DNA of 64,000 nt, taken from positions 45,804,760 through 45,868,759 of the forward strand of contig OZ024873.1 in assembly GCA_964017185.1 (NCBI GenBank), written 5' to 3'. The position numbers were made by a program, and so were the translations under genes. The notes beneath the pieces were generated by a model that was not told the origin of the DNA, did no database searches, and saw only the letters and a list, made by a program, of their open reading frames with translations. Below are positions 27,598 through 41,027 of this stretch, one piece after another (position 1 is the stretch's first letter; each line of letters begins with the position of its first letter). Source of the DNA: Rugalucina vietnamica. Its lineage: Eukaryota > Mollusca > Bivalvia > Lucinida > Lucinidae.

Positions 27598-30500
27598 TCG
27601 CTGTTGGTGTGAGTAACCTAAAGCAACAAGTTCTATAATAATAATAATATTAATAATAATAATAATAATAATAATAAATGAATAAACTTTATATATTTTA
27701 GGAAGACAACACAGCACAATTGCCAATCTTCCATACGGTCTTCCAGTGAATACAGTCAGGCCTTTTTTATTATTCAGTCATTTCATATATTTTTGTGATG
27801 TAAGTAATACTATATTTTGATAGAAGAGAATCCAGTGCTTGCCTTATAATGCTGAGCGCCTTGTAGCAAGGTAACCACTGGTACCATATCAACCGTCTTA
27901 TTTATAACGTGACCCAGGATCCAACCAACGACCTCCCGCTTCCGAAACGCACACTCTAACCATTACACTATTGGGACCGGTGTGACGGTGTTACATGGCT
28001 TTAATTAATTGATAATGTTAAACTTACGTTTGTCCAGGGAGCTACCATACAATCTGCGATCTCCATAATAATATTCAGACATTATACATGTAGGTAACCA
28101 CGGACCAACATGTGTTGGCGTATGGTATATACCAGCATCTTGCGATATCTTCCTATGGCTTTAGTCGATGGTCTGGGACAATGCCACATACGGAAATCAC
28201 TGCAAACTTAGACTGGAAACATGTGGCTTACGTACGGAACATGTATGATGTTCGAACGAACGGAGACCGTGCGATTTTTGATTGCGACCTTGTTTGCTAT
28301 GGCTTGCTTCTTTTCCAAGGCTGACAAGGCTTGAATTATATAATCTGCTCTTTCTCAAACCATGCCTTTATTGTAACAATATTTGTTTGAAAGGCAGTAG
28401 CACTGCCGTATTATCACTCGCATACATATTGTAGATACATAGTATGATGCATCACAGTTTGACCTGACAAATACTCATCTATAACATTCACATATCGCAC
28501 TTGGCGATGGCACGACAGAAGTTGCGGCGGCATGCAATTTCTCATTTTTTTCCGATCTTGCAGCAAGTGAAGTTTCATGAAAAAGAAATGTGGGAATCGA
28601 TGTTTCCCTTTCTCAAAAACGTATAATTTTATATGCTATACATGTATAGAGTCCTTGTAGAATCGTATGAAATGTGTGCAGAAGGTTGCCATATGGACGC
28701 CACACGGAAATGGTAAATCTTGCATAGTTCGAACACCGTGAGTTAATTGCAAGCCAAAAGCTAGTAATTAGGCATCCGTTACTTAAACCACTTAAACCCC
28801 GCTGCAAACAACCCTGAGTTGGCAGACTCGCTTGTTACTGGTTTCTATTTGAGTCGCCGCATGGGAAAACAAACTCTGCATAGGCGAAAACAAAGACGCA
28901 GATCAGCTTCGCAGTAACTGCGAAGCTGATCAGCGCCTTTTTTTCGCTACACAGATAGTACAATATCTCTTCTACTTTAACCCAAAATTTCAAGCTTCTA
29001 GCCTGCTTCTGTGACTGTACAGGCAAGTTTGTGTCAGACCTGGTCGGAGAGCATATCGGTGGTTTTCTCACGCACAGGCTCATTTATGAATGACATCAAC
29101 AAAGAGAAGTGACAAAAGCGCCACAGACATTAATTATTGGGCCCTAGGTAGTGCTTACGCAGCTGTTACGCACCTGTAGGTAATCAGTATGTCTCACATA
29201 CGCCATGTACATACGTCGTGATATGTCACAAGAACACGGAATTTATATGTCAGCATGCGCAGCTTGACCACCAATTGCAGATTAAGAGGGGTTCGAAGCG
29301 ACTCCGCCCCCGACCCCCATTTTGAACCATTTCAATTTCGTGGGGGAAATAAGAGCAATCAGGGATGTTGTACAAAACGACCCCGCCCTAAGTGGGGTTG
29401 AATCCCCCCCCCCCACTCCTTTTCAAATCCTAGATCAGCCACTGACCGCAATAAGCCTCAGACCCCAGCGTTTAAAAAGTTCACACACATCACTGATACA
29501 CTGCTCATATAAATAGTGAGACAGTATCCGTGAGTCTACAATATGCAGGTTCATGACCATCACCAGTATTTTATATAATATATAATTTTCATAGATTACA
29601 TTTTTCAGCACCGTTAGCAGTTTGAAATTTCCCTATCACACACTAGCATATACCTACAGTAAGTCAAACAACAAATATAATCTATTTTAAAATAATAAAT
29701 CATTTTGACCACTGAAACCTTCTACACTATACCCCCTGTCTACTGAGTGTCTAGGGCCATCTCACATATTACAAAAACATTTATAAAATAAAATGGAGAA
29801 AAAAAAATGACATGTATTTTTTGCACACAAATGCTAAGACAACGACAAGTAGCATCGTTTCATGTAAAGTGGTGTTAAATAGTGGAATATCTTATTTATC
29901 TAGTCGGTCCATATTTCTGACATTTATGTGTTTATATTCGGCTGTATCACGGATTTCGCTTGAACTCATGGAGGTAAGAGCATCCAAAACACTAAAATTC
30001 GTCATTTTTTTCATGGGGCTTATCTTCTTATTGGCGTTTTGTAAGACTAAAATTTTAGGCTTTAGAAATAAAGAATGACTCTAATTAGTGCCGCCGACTA
30101 ATATTTTGGACAAAATCATGCTTATTGTCTCTCCAGTGTGATGACCAGAAAAGTGTAAACACCGTCCAAAAATGGCATATGTGTATGTGTACTTTTGATT
30201 TACCTTAACTATATATTGACTTCTAAAGCAAATACACTGTTATTTTTCGTTGAAAAAATGTGAGCCCTTGATTCTCACATTTGTTTCAACAAAGAATAAC
30301 GGTGTATTTGTAATATTGTCATTTGAAATTTTAACGAATGGTTAAGTAACGACATCATTAATTTTGAACCTGGCCCCAGATGGCCAGTCAGTAGTTAATA
30401 AGCTTTGCATTGAGGCACAAGCAACCCATCTATTTCTCATGGCCCAAATGGGCAGGGGCCCTAAAAATGTGTGATAATGCATGAGACAACACATAAACAC

Positions 30501-32754
30501 TATCTTAACCATCATAGCCTATGGGAACTATCTGCTACCATGGAAATCACAGGTCTTGGTTAGTTGATTTTAATATCCCACCATGAATATTTGAAATTCA
30601 ATATCAGCTTATCAGAAGGTTGTAAAACTCTTGAATTCTGTAATTCACTCCCAATATTTTTAACTTTCTGAGTGTATTTCTCACTTGTCAAGAGTGGACT
30701 GAAATAAAGTCATCAAACTTTAAATACCCCTGATCCCACCAACAGCTAAGGCCACACTGAGACAGGACCTCGGTCTAATCATCTGAAAGACTGGAGAGGC
30801 CCTTGGCAAGTAGCTTAAGCACTGCTACATGGAGGCTACTGAAACAAGAGGTCTTATCTGTTTTAGCCCAAACCCAATCGGGGAAATTCCTAGTAATCGC
30901 AATGACCCTTTAGATAAACTTTGAATGCATTTGGCCTCTAGTCTCAGAGCTATTGATGTTTGACACTGTTAACCTCTACTGGGAGCTTGAACCCCCACAG
31001 ATTTCTTGAACTCTACATGACAGGATGGTTTTAACCCATATCTGATGAATGGATTCGCCCATCATTATCAACTGGGAAAGTCCATTGTCCTTTTAAGGGG
31101 AACTAGGAGTAATTTTCAATCTTAATTAAATTGGATGAAACACCTCTAAGCAAACAGAATAGCCCCAGATGGGACGCGGACGCCGCAGATTGTGGCGTCC
31201 CATCTGGGGCTATTCTGTTTGCCTATGTCCCATAAAAAGGACGCCAGGTTTATAGAAGCTAAATTCAAGAATCTCTGTAATTCACTTATTCATCTAAAAT
31301 ACAACTTACTAGCTAAGTTATATGTAAAGGTTACGATAGCTCCATCAATTTTCTCTGTCTCGGTAATAGTTGACCTCTGAACTCTAAAGTCCCTGGAGGT
31401 ACCCCGTACACTTCTCTTGTTCCTACCCAGGCTCACACGCACCTTGTTAAAATCTGAATAATAATAGAAGTGTTGACATAGATCATTTAATTATGTGGCA
31501 AAGTTCTTAAGAATTTATATATGAGCCACATCATGAGAAAACCAACAATGTGGTTTTCGAACAGGTCTGACAAAACCCCAAGCTATACAAGCACAGAAGA
31601 TGGCTAGAGGCTGGAAATTTTAGATTTAGAAAGAAGAGGAATTGTACTATCCGTGTTGCGAAAACAAAGGTGCTGATCAGCTTCGCAGTTACTGCGAAGC
31701 TGATCTGCCCCTTTGTTTACGCATATGCAAAATGCTGGATTTCTCATGATGCGGCTCATATATGTATCAAATTAAAATGGAAATGTGATTATCAAGTTAC
31801 TGCAGTGTTTTGTGCTCGACTGAGATTTAAATTAACACTGAGGTTTGTAAGCAACCAGGATCTTTCTCCTGGTCCCAAGGTTATAAAACCTTTTTTCATG
31901 CTCAACTCAACTAAGCATGAAATTTAAACTGCTCATAATTAGGGTCGTTCCAGAATTAACCATATGGGGGGGGGGAGGCAGTTTTTTTCAAGCCCCACCA
32001 CCAATAAAAAAAAAAAGAAATCAGCCCCCACCATGCACAATTTTGAATAAAAATTCAAACCCACCACCCATAATAAAAAAAAATGCTTGCCTACCCACCT
32101 AGCATTAAAAAAAATGATTGTGGAATCCCCACCTGGTACAAAATAAAATAAAAAAACCTTTTTTCGTCTGTTAAACATTAAACATCACTATTTGGTCTGG
32201 TGGTAGTACTGTCGATTTAAAGCTGCATGGTAATGAGTGTAAACAACAACTGACCGCTTGATCGGTCAATGGCATGGTTTTCGCGAGTCTATAGGTCAAT
32301 TCGGTCATGTATGTTACGCGGTTTTATAGAGAGAGAGAGCAGTTTTCTTACAGTTTCTCTTTATGGTAAGAGAGAGAGAGAGAGAGAGATTGTCAGGCGT
32401 TCGCCAAGGTGCAATTTTCCTACAGTTTCTCTTTATGATATTATGATACAATGAAAACAATATATATCATCTTTTGCACATTTTAAAAGGGAAAGATCGC
32501 GTTTTCTAGAAGAACAAGAACAGAACTTTATTGTGATACAAAATCTCAGACCACACGCAGGTGGTATATGAGAAAATCAGAAAATCGAAATTAAAGTGTA
32601 ACATGGCAACTGAATCTGTACCGGATACGAGAGATGAGCATGTACGCGTCACGCTAGCCTACGCTTATTTATTTACCCTGTGTTAGGTCTGATCCGGATG
32701 TGCGGCACAACGGCTCGACATTTTTAAAAGGCAAATTTTTCAACCATCTCCTAG

Positions 32755-32785
<31 letters not shown>

Positions 32786-35700
32786 CATGCACATCTTTCG
32801 TAATCGGGTTATAGAAATTAATACCGTATTATGCATGTTTTGGGACTAAAAAAAATAATTAGATCTCTGGCTGTCTCAATTATCTCAATTTAAAAAAAGT
32901 TAGAAAAAAAAACCAGAGGACCAATGGTCCTGTAAACGCTCACCTGAGATCTGCTGCATATACCAATAAACATGTTTGAATATTATGGTATTTAACTCCA
33001 GTGCAGGGGCAGATGAAGCCCTTGGGCCATTTTCTTTTTTCAGAATCTTCAATATTCTGTCCATTTGCCAATTTCCTGCTGGCTTTTCCCTTCAAATGAC
33101 ATTTTAACAGTTTTCCCAATTCAAATGCATAGGCAACCCATGTTGACCTTGCCATAAACTTGGTCAAGGTCATCACAGGGTCATGATTTATATATACATT
33201 GGAGTACTTTAGCCATCGATGCTTCACGCCAAGTTTCCTTGAAATCAGTCTATTGGTTTCAGAGAAGAAGATTTTTGATGGGTTTTTACCATATATGGGC
33301 ATGGCGGCCATCTTTGTCATGTGACCTAGATTATTTATATACACATTGATTCCTCAATTCTATAGATGCTTCACATAAAATTTGGCTTTGATTGGCCAAG
33401 CGATTTCAGAGGAGAAGAGGTTTGAATATATATTATGGAAATATACATGTATATTGCCCCGGGGTGGGGGCACATGAGCCCCTGGGGTCCAATTTTTTTC
33501 AGAATCATTAATTTTCAGTCCTACTTCCCATTTCCTGCAAGACTTTCACTTTAAATTACATTTTAAAAGTTTTCCCCATTCAAATGCTTTGGCGACCTAT
33601 GTTGACCTTGCCGTAAAATAGGTCAAGGTCATGAAAAGGTCATGAATTATATACACATTGTAGTGCTTGAGCCATCCATGCTTCATGCTAAGTTTTGTTG
33701 AAATCGGTCCACCGGTTCTGGAGAAGAAGATTTTTGAAGGGTTTTTACCATATATGGGCATGGCGGCCATCTTGGTCATGTGACCTGGATTATTTATATA
33801 CACATTGGTTCCCCCTTCCCATTGATGCTTCATGTAAAATTTGGCTTTGATTGGCCAAGCGGTTTCAGAGAAGAAGATGTTTGAATATTATGATAATATA
33901 CATGTATATTGCCCCGGGGTGGGGGCGGATGAGCCCCTGGTGCCAAATTTTTTTCAGAATCATTAATATTCAGTCCTACTGCTCATTTTCTGCAAGATTT
34001 TTCCTTTAAATGACAATTTAACAATTTTTCCCATTCAAATGCAAAGGCGACCTATGTTGACCTTGCCGTAAAATAGGTCAAGGTCACCGCAAGGTCATGA
34101 TTTATATACACATTGTAGTACTTGAGTCATCGATGCTTCATGCCAAGTTTGGTTGAAATCGGTCCAGTGGTTCCGGAGAAGAAGATTTTTGAAGGGTTTT
34201 TACCATATATGGGCATGGCGGCCATCTTGGTCATGTGACCTGGATTATTTATATACACATTGGTTCCCCCTTCCCATAGATGCTTCATGTAAAATTTGGC
34301 TTTGATTGGCCAAGCGGTTTCAGAGAAGAAGATCTTTGAAAATGGTGGACGACGGACGACGGACGGACGACGGACGGACGACGGACGGACGACGGACGAC
34401 AGACGGACGCCGGATCATGGCCATCCTATAAGCTCACCTTGTGAGCCTGACGGCTCAGGTGAGCTAAAAAAACTGTGTCCAAACTGTTAAGGTAATTACC
34501 ATTCCTTCCCAGGTTAGCGACAATGTTTCAATGTTTGCATCCAAATTCCTTCGCGGGAAATGGATGCGAGAGAGAGAGCCTTGCTGTGTGCAGTGCAGGG
34601 GTCCCTCCCGCAAGGAACCGTCTGTAATGCTTTATTGTCTAAAAGTGCTGAAGGTTTACAAAATGCATTGAATTGTCTTTCAGAATTTTGTCTAAGATGG
34701 AACCTGAAGGTTAATATTAATAAAACAAAAGTTATCATATTTAATAAAGGGTTTCTCTTTCACCTTTGACGACGAAATTGTCGAAGTAGTTAATGAATAT
34801 AAATATCTGGGTATCATTTTTAAACCCTCTGGATCGTTCACTGAAGCTATCAATTATCTATGTAAGAAAGCAGCAAAGGCTTCTTTTTGTATAAAGAAAG
34901 CTGTTGATTCTGAATACTTAAATGCTGATCTCTTGTTGAAACTTTATGAACAGTGTGTTAAACCTATTCTGCTTTACTGTAGTGAAGTATGGTGCTTAGA
35001 TAGAGTTTTGCTTAAAGCTTCCATCTTAGAACAAAAATATGATGTACTACCTATTGAGAAAGTTCAGTTAAAATTTTGTAAAATGTTACTAGGTGTTCAT
35101 AAGTCAGCAGTTAATAATGCAGTTAGAGCAGAGCTTGGTATATTTCCTCTTGCAATTTTTGGCTTGAAGTCATGTGTCAATTACTGGTTACACTTAATTG
35201 AAATGAATGACAATACTTTGGTTTACAATGCATACAAGGATGTGGTAAGTCAGGATTCAGGATTTTATCACAACATAAAATTACTTTTGGAGAAAATTAA
35301 TTTTTCACATGTATGGGCGAATCAATGTACTTTTTCTAAATCTAAATTGTTACATGCCATTACAGTTAAGTTAAAAGATTCTTATGTAACATTTTGGAGA
35401 GAATGCATATTTGATGATGACAGAACTAACTTACCTACAGGTAATGGGAATAAGCTTAGGACATATCGTACTTTTAAGACTTCATACAGTCTTGAAAACT
35501 ATTTATTATCTAGTAGTAATTCAAAAACAGAAATACACACATTTGCAAAAATTCGAATAAGTAGTCATAAATTACATATAGAAGAAGGTAGACACAAAAA
35601 ATTGTCACTGCAAGACAGAATATGTCAGCTCTGTAAGGTAGAGGTTGAAGATGAAAAGCATTTTGTGATGTATTGTTCAAAGCTGGAGGCCTGTAGAAAA

Positions 35701-38700
35701 CCCTTCTTTGACAAAGTGAATGATATATGCCCAATGTTCAATTCAATGGACACTTCTGATAAGTTTAAGTTTATTATGAAAAGTAAAGATTATGATTTAA
35801 ATGTACTATGTGTGTCATTTATATCTGAGCTATATAATGAAAGAAACATGCTGGTAAATTGTTGAAGAAGAATATTTAAGATAACTTAGTTGTGTCAGAA
35901 CAGATTTTCATAGTATCATTGATTGAATTGATACGTGTATTTGATTAATTTCTGAAAAATCAGTGTTCCACTTTTGTGTACATCAAAGTATGTATGTATT
36001 GGCATGTAGAGTGTTTGGTGTACTCGTACTCGTGGTACACTTGGATAACATATAATATGTTATCTAAGTGTGCTACGGGTACCTTGGACATTTTGAATGT
36101 TAATACATGTTGCTTTGATTAACATGTAAAATATTAAGTATACTTGTGTATAATACACTTAGATAACCCAAGAATTTGCTCTACATGTATATATGTACTG
36201 TATTGTATATGGTGACAATCCTGTCATTGGATTTTATACCAATAAAATAATTTGATTTGATTTGATTTGATTTGTAATGCGGTATCCTATAAGTTTTCTG
36301 ACCAAAAAGTAACTGTACATTGATTTTATTGTTCTTAAATTTTAAGTCTTGAAGGTGTAGAAGACTTCCGCATCTTTTTTGGTGAAATGTTGTTATACCT
36401 TCACAAGGGAGCATTTCCCCTTTGCATTTTTTGTGTAATTATCGGCTAATTACCAAACTAATATGTTGTTATTTGAAGGCCCATTTACCTGACTAATTTG
36501 GTCATGTTGGTCATGTTGGCACTGGTATCCATATAAAACGTTGGTTATACGTTTTCAAGGGAAATAACTCATGACTTACTTTGTGTATCTTGCCCATGCA
36601 TTGAATTGCAATACGAAAACAAACGGGACCAAAATCGGTTTGCTTTTGAAGACTGTAGATACAGGATATGCTGCACATATTTGTTTTATATGCACAGGGC
36701 TTCGGATCAGAGACAGGGGCAATGCTACATTACACGTCTTCAATATATGTACATGGCCAAGGCTACATTATGCATCTTTGTTGTAGTACATTATATTATG
36801 AATGAAAATCGTCTTGGCATCTATTGTTTTGATTGAAATGATTCTGTATGTCCCAGTCAACAGCTACGGTCATATAGGGACGTTGCCTCCATTTTATGGT
36901 TATGGGACGTCAGTACATCCAGAAACTGCTTCAAATTTAACCATCCTAGTAAACCACTAAGGCTTATACTTATGAGTGGTTTGAATTGAACCACTTTTCC
37001 TTGGCAGGCTCATACATTGGCGGACCCAGTATATATAATAACCAGTAATCAGACAGTAGCGTATAAGCTTTGCCTGGAGACACAAGCAGCCCATCTATTT
37101 CTTTAGGCCCCAATGGGCGGGGCCCCTGACATCCATTGGTTCCCGAGCAGGTTGGGCACATAGCGGCCTGCATATTCCCAGAAAGAGTAATTCTTGCAAT
37201 CATGTATACAGACCATACGTATATAGCGAAACAGAAGGCGCCAATCAGCTGCGCAGCTACTGCACAGTCGATATGCGCCCCTGATTTCGCATGTACAGAA
37301 AACCTTTTCTCAGGATGCGGCTAAATTTAAGCCTATTTCTTTAACATGTGACTTTTGACCACGACTTGCACGTTTTTCTTGCTCTGTCACGGGCTTCGCA
37401 TGTGTGTACGAACCGTGTCGGCTGCGCGAGTGATAATTGCCATTTCGGTATTTTTTTAAATGGCACAATCCAGTGCTCGCGAAGCGTGAATGACACATTG
37501 TTTTCTTAAGATTAGCCATAAAGTTTGTGAAAACAATCCAAGCGCGCTAGGGGATTATCGATAGACCGCAACCGAGACCATAAACACAGGTTGCTGTAGG
37601 CTGTTTATGACACATGTTACGCAACGTTGCTCGTTTACGACGGGCGACGCACACCAAAGATTGTCTAAACATTGAGACACCTAAATATTGTATAATTCTA
37701 ACCGATCAGAAAATGCATAAATTTGTAATTTCGCGATTTAGAAAGGCGAATTAAAATAATTGTTTATATCAGAAAATTTCAAAACATGATAGTGCACAAT
37801 ATGGTCTTTAAATGCCTGCCATTAGCAAACGCATCAGTAGATTTTCAAAATGCAACGGTAAAATTAGATAATTAAGTTACCAAAATTTATACTCACTTTT
37901 TGTAACAGATTGCCTTTGTACAGGATCACAAAAACGCTTGAAAAATTCAAATATCGCGGGAAACTACGATGTCGAACCCGCCATTTTCCGGAACATCGCG
38001 CTTTTAACGCGATCTTGGCAACTTCGCGGAAAACCAATCTCGGCAGTTCGGGCTCAGAAGCTCGGCTCGGATGGGTCTTACATACTCCACCACATGTTTG
38101 GGCCGAAACGTCCTTCTATCAAACGATCGAACGTCAGGGGTTATCGTTCTTGACCGAGATCGGCGAAAAATGTAAACAATTTTTTTTTTTTTTTTTTTTT
38201 TACTTAATTTACATTTCTGTCTAACACTATTGGACGAAAACTGGCACCCCCACACAAATATTTTCGGGTGCCCTCTGGAAATACCGACCATGTATAAAAT
38301 AAATTATTTTGAAAACCCCACCAGGCATTAAAAACAAATTCAGTGGAACCCGACCATGCATAAAAAAACAAAAACGCTGCCGCCCAACCCCCCCATATGG
38401 TTAATTCTGGAACGGCCCTTACTTAAATGTCCCAAATAAATTGAAATTTTAGGTTTGAATCACCAAAGCCTGTAATTTATCCTGCTAATAAATGTTAAAA
38501 TGCCACCAATTGTTGGCATTTTAACATTTATGAGCAGGATAAATTTTAGTCTCAGCTGAGCTGAGCATGAAAAAGGTTTTATAACCTCGGCCCCAGTTCA
38601 CTTTGCTGATAACCTGCATTATCTCACTGTCATGACCTACAGGTGCAATGACAAACGTAAAACATAATGCTAGAAAAGAATCTCTTCCAGGGAATGAGCT

Positions 38701-40980
38701 TCAAGGTGACAACAGAGAAATGATCAAACTTCTCCCTAGATTTAGCCCTTGAAAGAGACATGAAATATATTATAATCAAATAATGAAACGGCAAAACCTG
38801 AAATTCTATTGAGCATGCTGATTGTTATTACCTAAAATTTACTTAAAATAAAAACCACTGGTTTTCTTAATCTGTGATTTTTTTCATCTGTCTCTTTTAT
38901 TAAAGTTAAAGGCTAGGTGTGACACATGGAACACCAAATTTTCTCAACTCTGACTCGGATCCAATAAACCCTGGATAGGTAACAACAGTATACGTAATTT
39001 GTCATGAAAGTCCGTAGACACCATTAATATTTTCAACAGGAAAAGCAATGCAGTCAGTATGAATATATCTGGGTTTGCAAAAATATTTCACAAGCAAATA
39101 GATGAAATTTTATGAATTGACCAACACAACATCTTCTACAGCCTTTTCTGTGCACCTCCCTGACCGGGAGTGGGGCAAGGTTCAACGTCACAGTGACGTT
39201 ACATGAAGTTTATTGCTGTCAGTGGCTTATATATTGTAACAATTAAGTTCAACCGATGTTTCACAGTTTTTCCACAAATGGTCCTTGTATATCGGTACAG
39301 TTTTATTATGTGTATCCAGCTGTCAAATGCAGATCTGTGCCAATTGTCGCTAAGTTCTCTGACAACCGGTTGAACATACAAAACCATTTTCATGCGCTGA
39401 GCATGTAAGACGAGTGCCTTTCCACCGCCGTTCAAAAGTTATCATCTTAGATGATCTAGTGACCGACAAGCTGATACCTTTGTTGTTGTTGCTTCTATCA
39501 TTTCCATCGTGTTTGTTGGTGATTTCCATAACAAAATCACACAATTTTATGAGTATCGGCTGTTCTCCGACGTCAAATTACGCCATTTTTTCAAACATTT
39601 TTTTAGGACTGCATCTGAAATTTTATTCACAGAATCTGATATCAAACTATACTGCCGCCAAGGCCCAAACATTCAGAAAATGTTCTTGATTGAAGGTTCT
39701 TTCAGGATCAAAAGATTTTAATGTTACGGCACACTTCAGTACCGTTTCACAAGCAGAAACAGAATGTGAAAATTGTCACATTTTATCACGTTTTGACACC
39801 TGCCCCGCACGGCCCTAACCTCAAGCAGAAAACTGGTCATATCAAGCGTGTTATTATTTCAAACTGCACCAAATTTCTAAAATATACTCATAAGATATTT
39901 CTGCTTGAAATTATACAAAACACTTCTTCAACAATGTGTCACTTTTTCTGATAGCTAAAATGTCTACGAACTTTCCTGCCAAATCTCGCATTTATGGTAT
40001 TTATTGGAAATATGTGGTCTCTGCTTGGTTGTCAAAGCTGTAATAAGTTTAAAAGCTGACAACTCAATTATTTGTGCAAATACCCGAGATATGTTTCCTA
40101 AAGCAATAGTGTAACATATTAATTTAAGATAGTATCATTTTATTTCTGGAGAAATCAACAAGTTCTGCACCAATCGTTAAGAAAGTTAGGTATCAAATTT
40201 GACTGTTTTCAGCATTTTTGATAGAAAATTACCAGATTAACTTAAACATTTTGGCCAAACATGATAGAAACCTCTTATTAATTAGAGCCATAGTTGTCAC
40301 TTAAACTCATTTTAGACAATCCTAATGCCTTTTGTGATACATCAAGCAGAGACAACATAAATTGACATTTGCTTTAGTGGCTTATCCGGGTTATTTTGGA
40401 TCCGAGACTCCGACCACACATACCCTCAGAATGTTCACAAGTTGTCTCCAGATCCTCCACAGAGCATGACAAACCCTCCACACACAGCTCATTGACTCTC
40501 TTGGTGACTCGGTGTTCAAAGTCTTTCTCCAGTCGAGTCAGGAGGGGGCGCTGCTGACAGGCTATAAGTCCCGCAAACGTGAATGAGGCAGGCTGGATGA
40601 TGTTGTTGGATAAATAAACAGCTGAAAATTAAGAATATAATTCAATAATTTCTTAAATAAAGCTTAATGAGCGCAATAATGACCTTACAGTCTGACACTT
40701 AACTGAATAATTTTATGTACATGTATATCTTTCTCCTTTTTAACTTCTATATTACAACAAAGCTGTATAGTCACAGTTTACAAGATGCAAATAAGTTTTC
40801 AATTTACTCAGCTAATAAGTGCCTTAGTTTTGCTCTATCTCTGTGCTTCCTAAGGCCAGACCATCTTCTGTGGTGTTTGTTACAACACATTTTGATTTAG
40901 ACCTTGCACCAAGGTTATAAAACTTTTTTCATGCTCAACTCAGCTGAGACTGAAATTTACAAACTGAAAAAAAAAAAAAA

Positions 40981-41027
<47 letters not shown>

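Larger units (their letters stand above)
25011..30380. mobile_element. 5.37 kb inverted-repeat element splitting repeat F
   Basis: TCTGGGGCCA at 25011-25020 is mirrored exactly at 30371-30380. Similarity continues inward (GTTCAAAAC, then CGTTA and CTTAACC on both ends). Repeat F is contiguous once it is removed. Inside are a second repeat F copy, a GC-rich array, SINE-like pieces and MITE B copy 8. No transposase recognised. Confidence 0.5.
31942..38418. mobile_element. PIF/Harbinger-like element, 6477 bp, TTA target duplication
   Basis: 31942 GGGTCGTTCCAGAATTAACC continues to CATATGGGGGG; 38389-38418 is its inverted copy with one mismatch, about 30 bp. TTA flanks both sides (31939-31941 and 38419-38421), the usual target of Harbinger-type elements (known). 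Subterminal CCACCATGCA-type A-rich motifs occur at both ends. No transposase was recognised. It carries a pearl-like element, a LINE, a repeat F copy and half a MITE. Confidence 0.65.
31874..38590. mobile_element. MITE family D copy, split by a 6.48 kb insertion
   Basis: Left CCCAAGGTTATAAAACC and CATGCTCAACTCAACTAAGC; right GAGCTGAGCATGAAAAAGG and TTTTATAACCTCGG are inverted. A compact relative at 40908-41156 shows the uninterrupted form. The right half also contains a 32 bp palindrome (38474-38545). Confidence 0.7.

Noticed and set aside
27905-27985. Functional tRNA gene on the minus strand
   Set aside because: The A-box and B-box resemblance is present, but I could not fold a clean cloverleaf; the ATT tail and body favour a SINE.
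34296-34490. Arginine/aspartate-rich ORF
   Set aside because: It is the translation of the GGACGAC microsatellite at the end of pearl-like element P5.
37910-38224. Overlapping open frames at a GC-richer patch in the Harbinger-like element
   Set aside because: Three frames overlap on both strands without codon or motif support; none resembles Harbinger transposase or its Myb-like partner.
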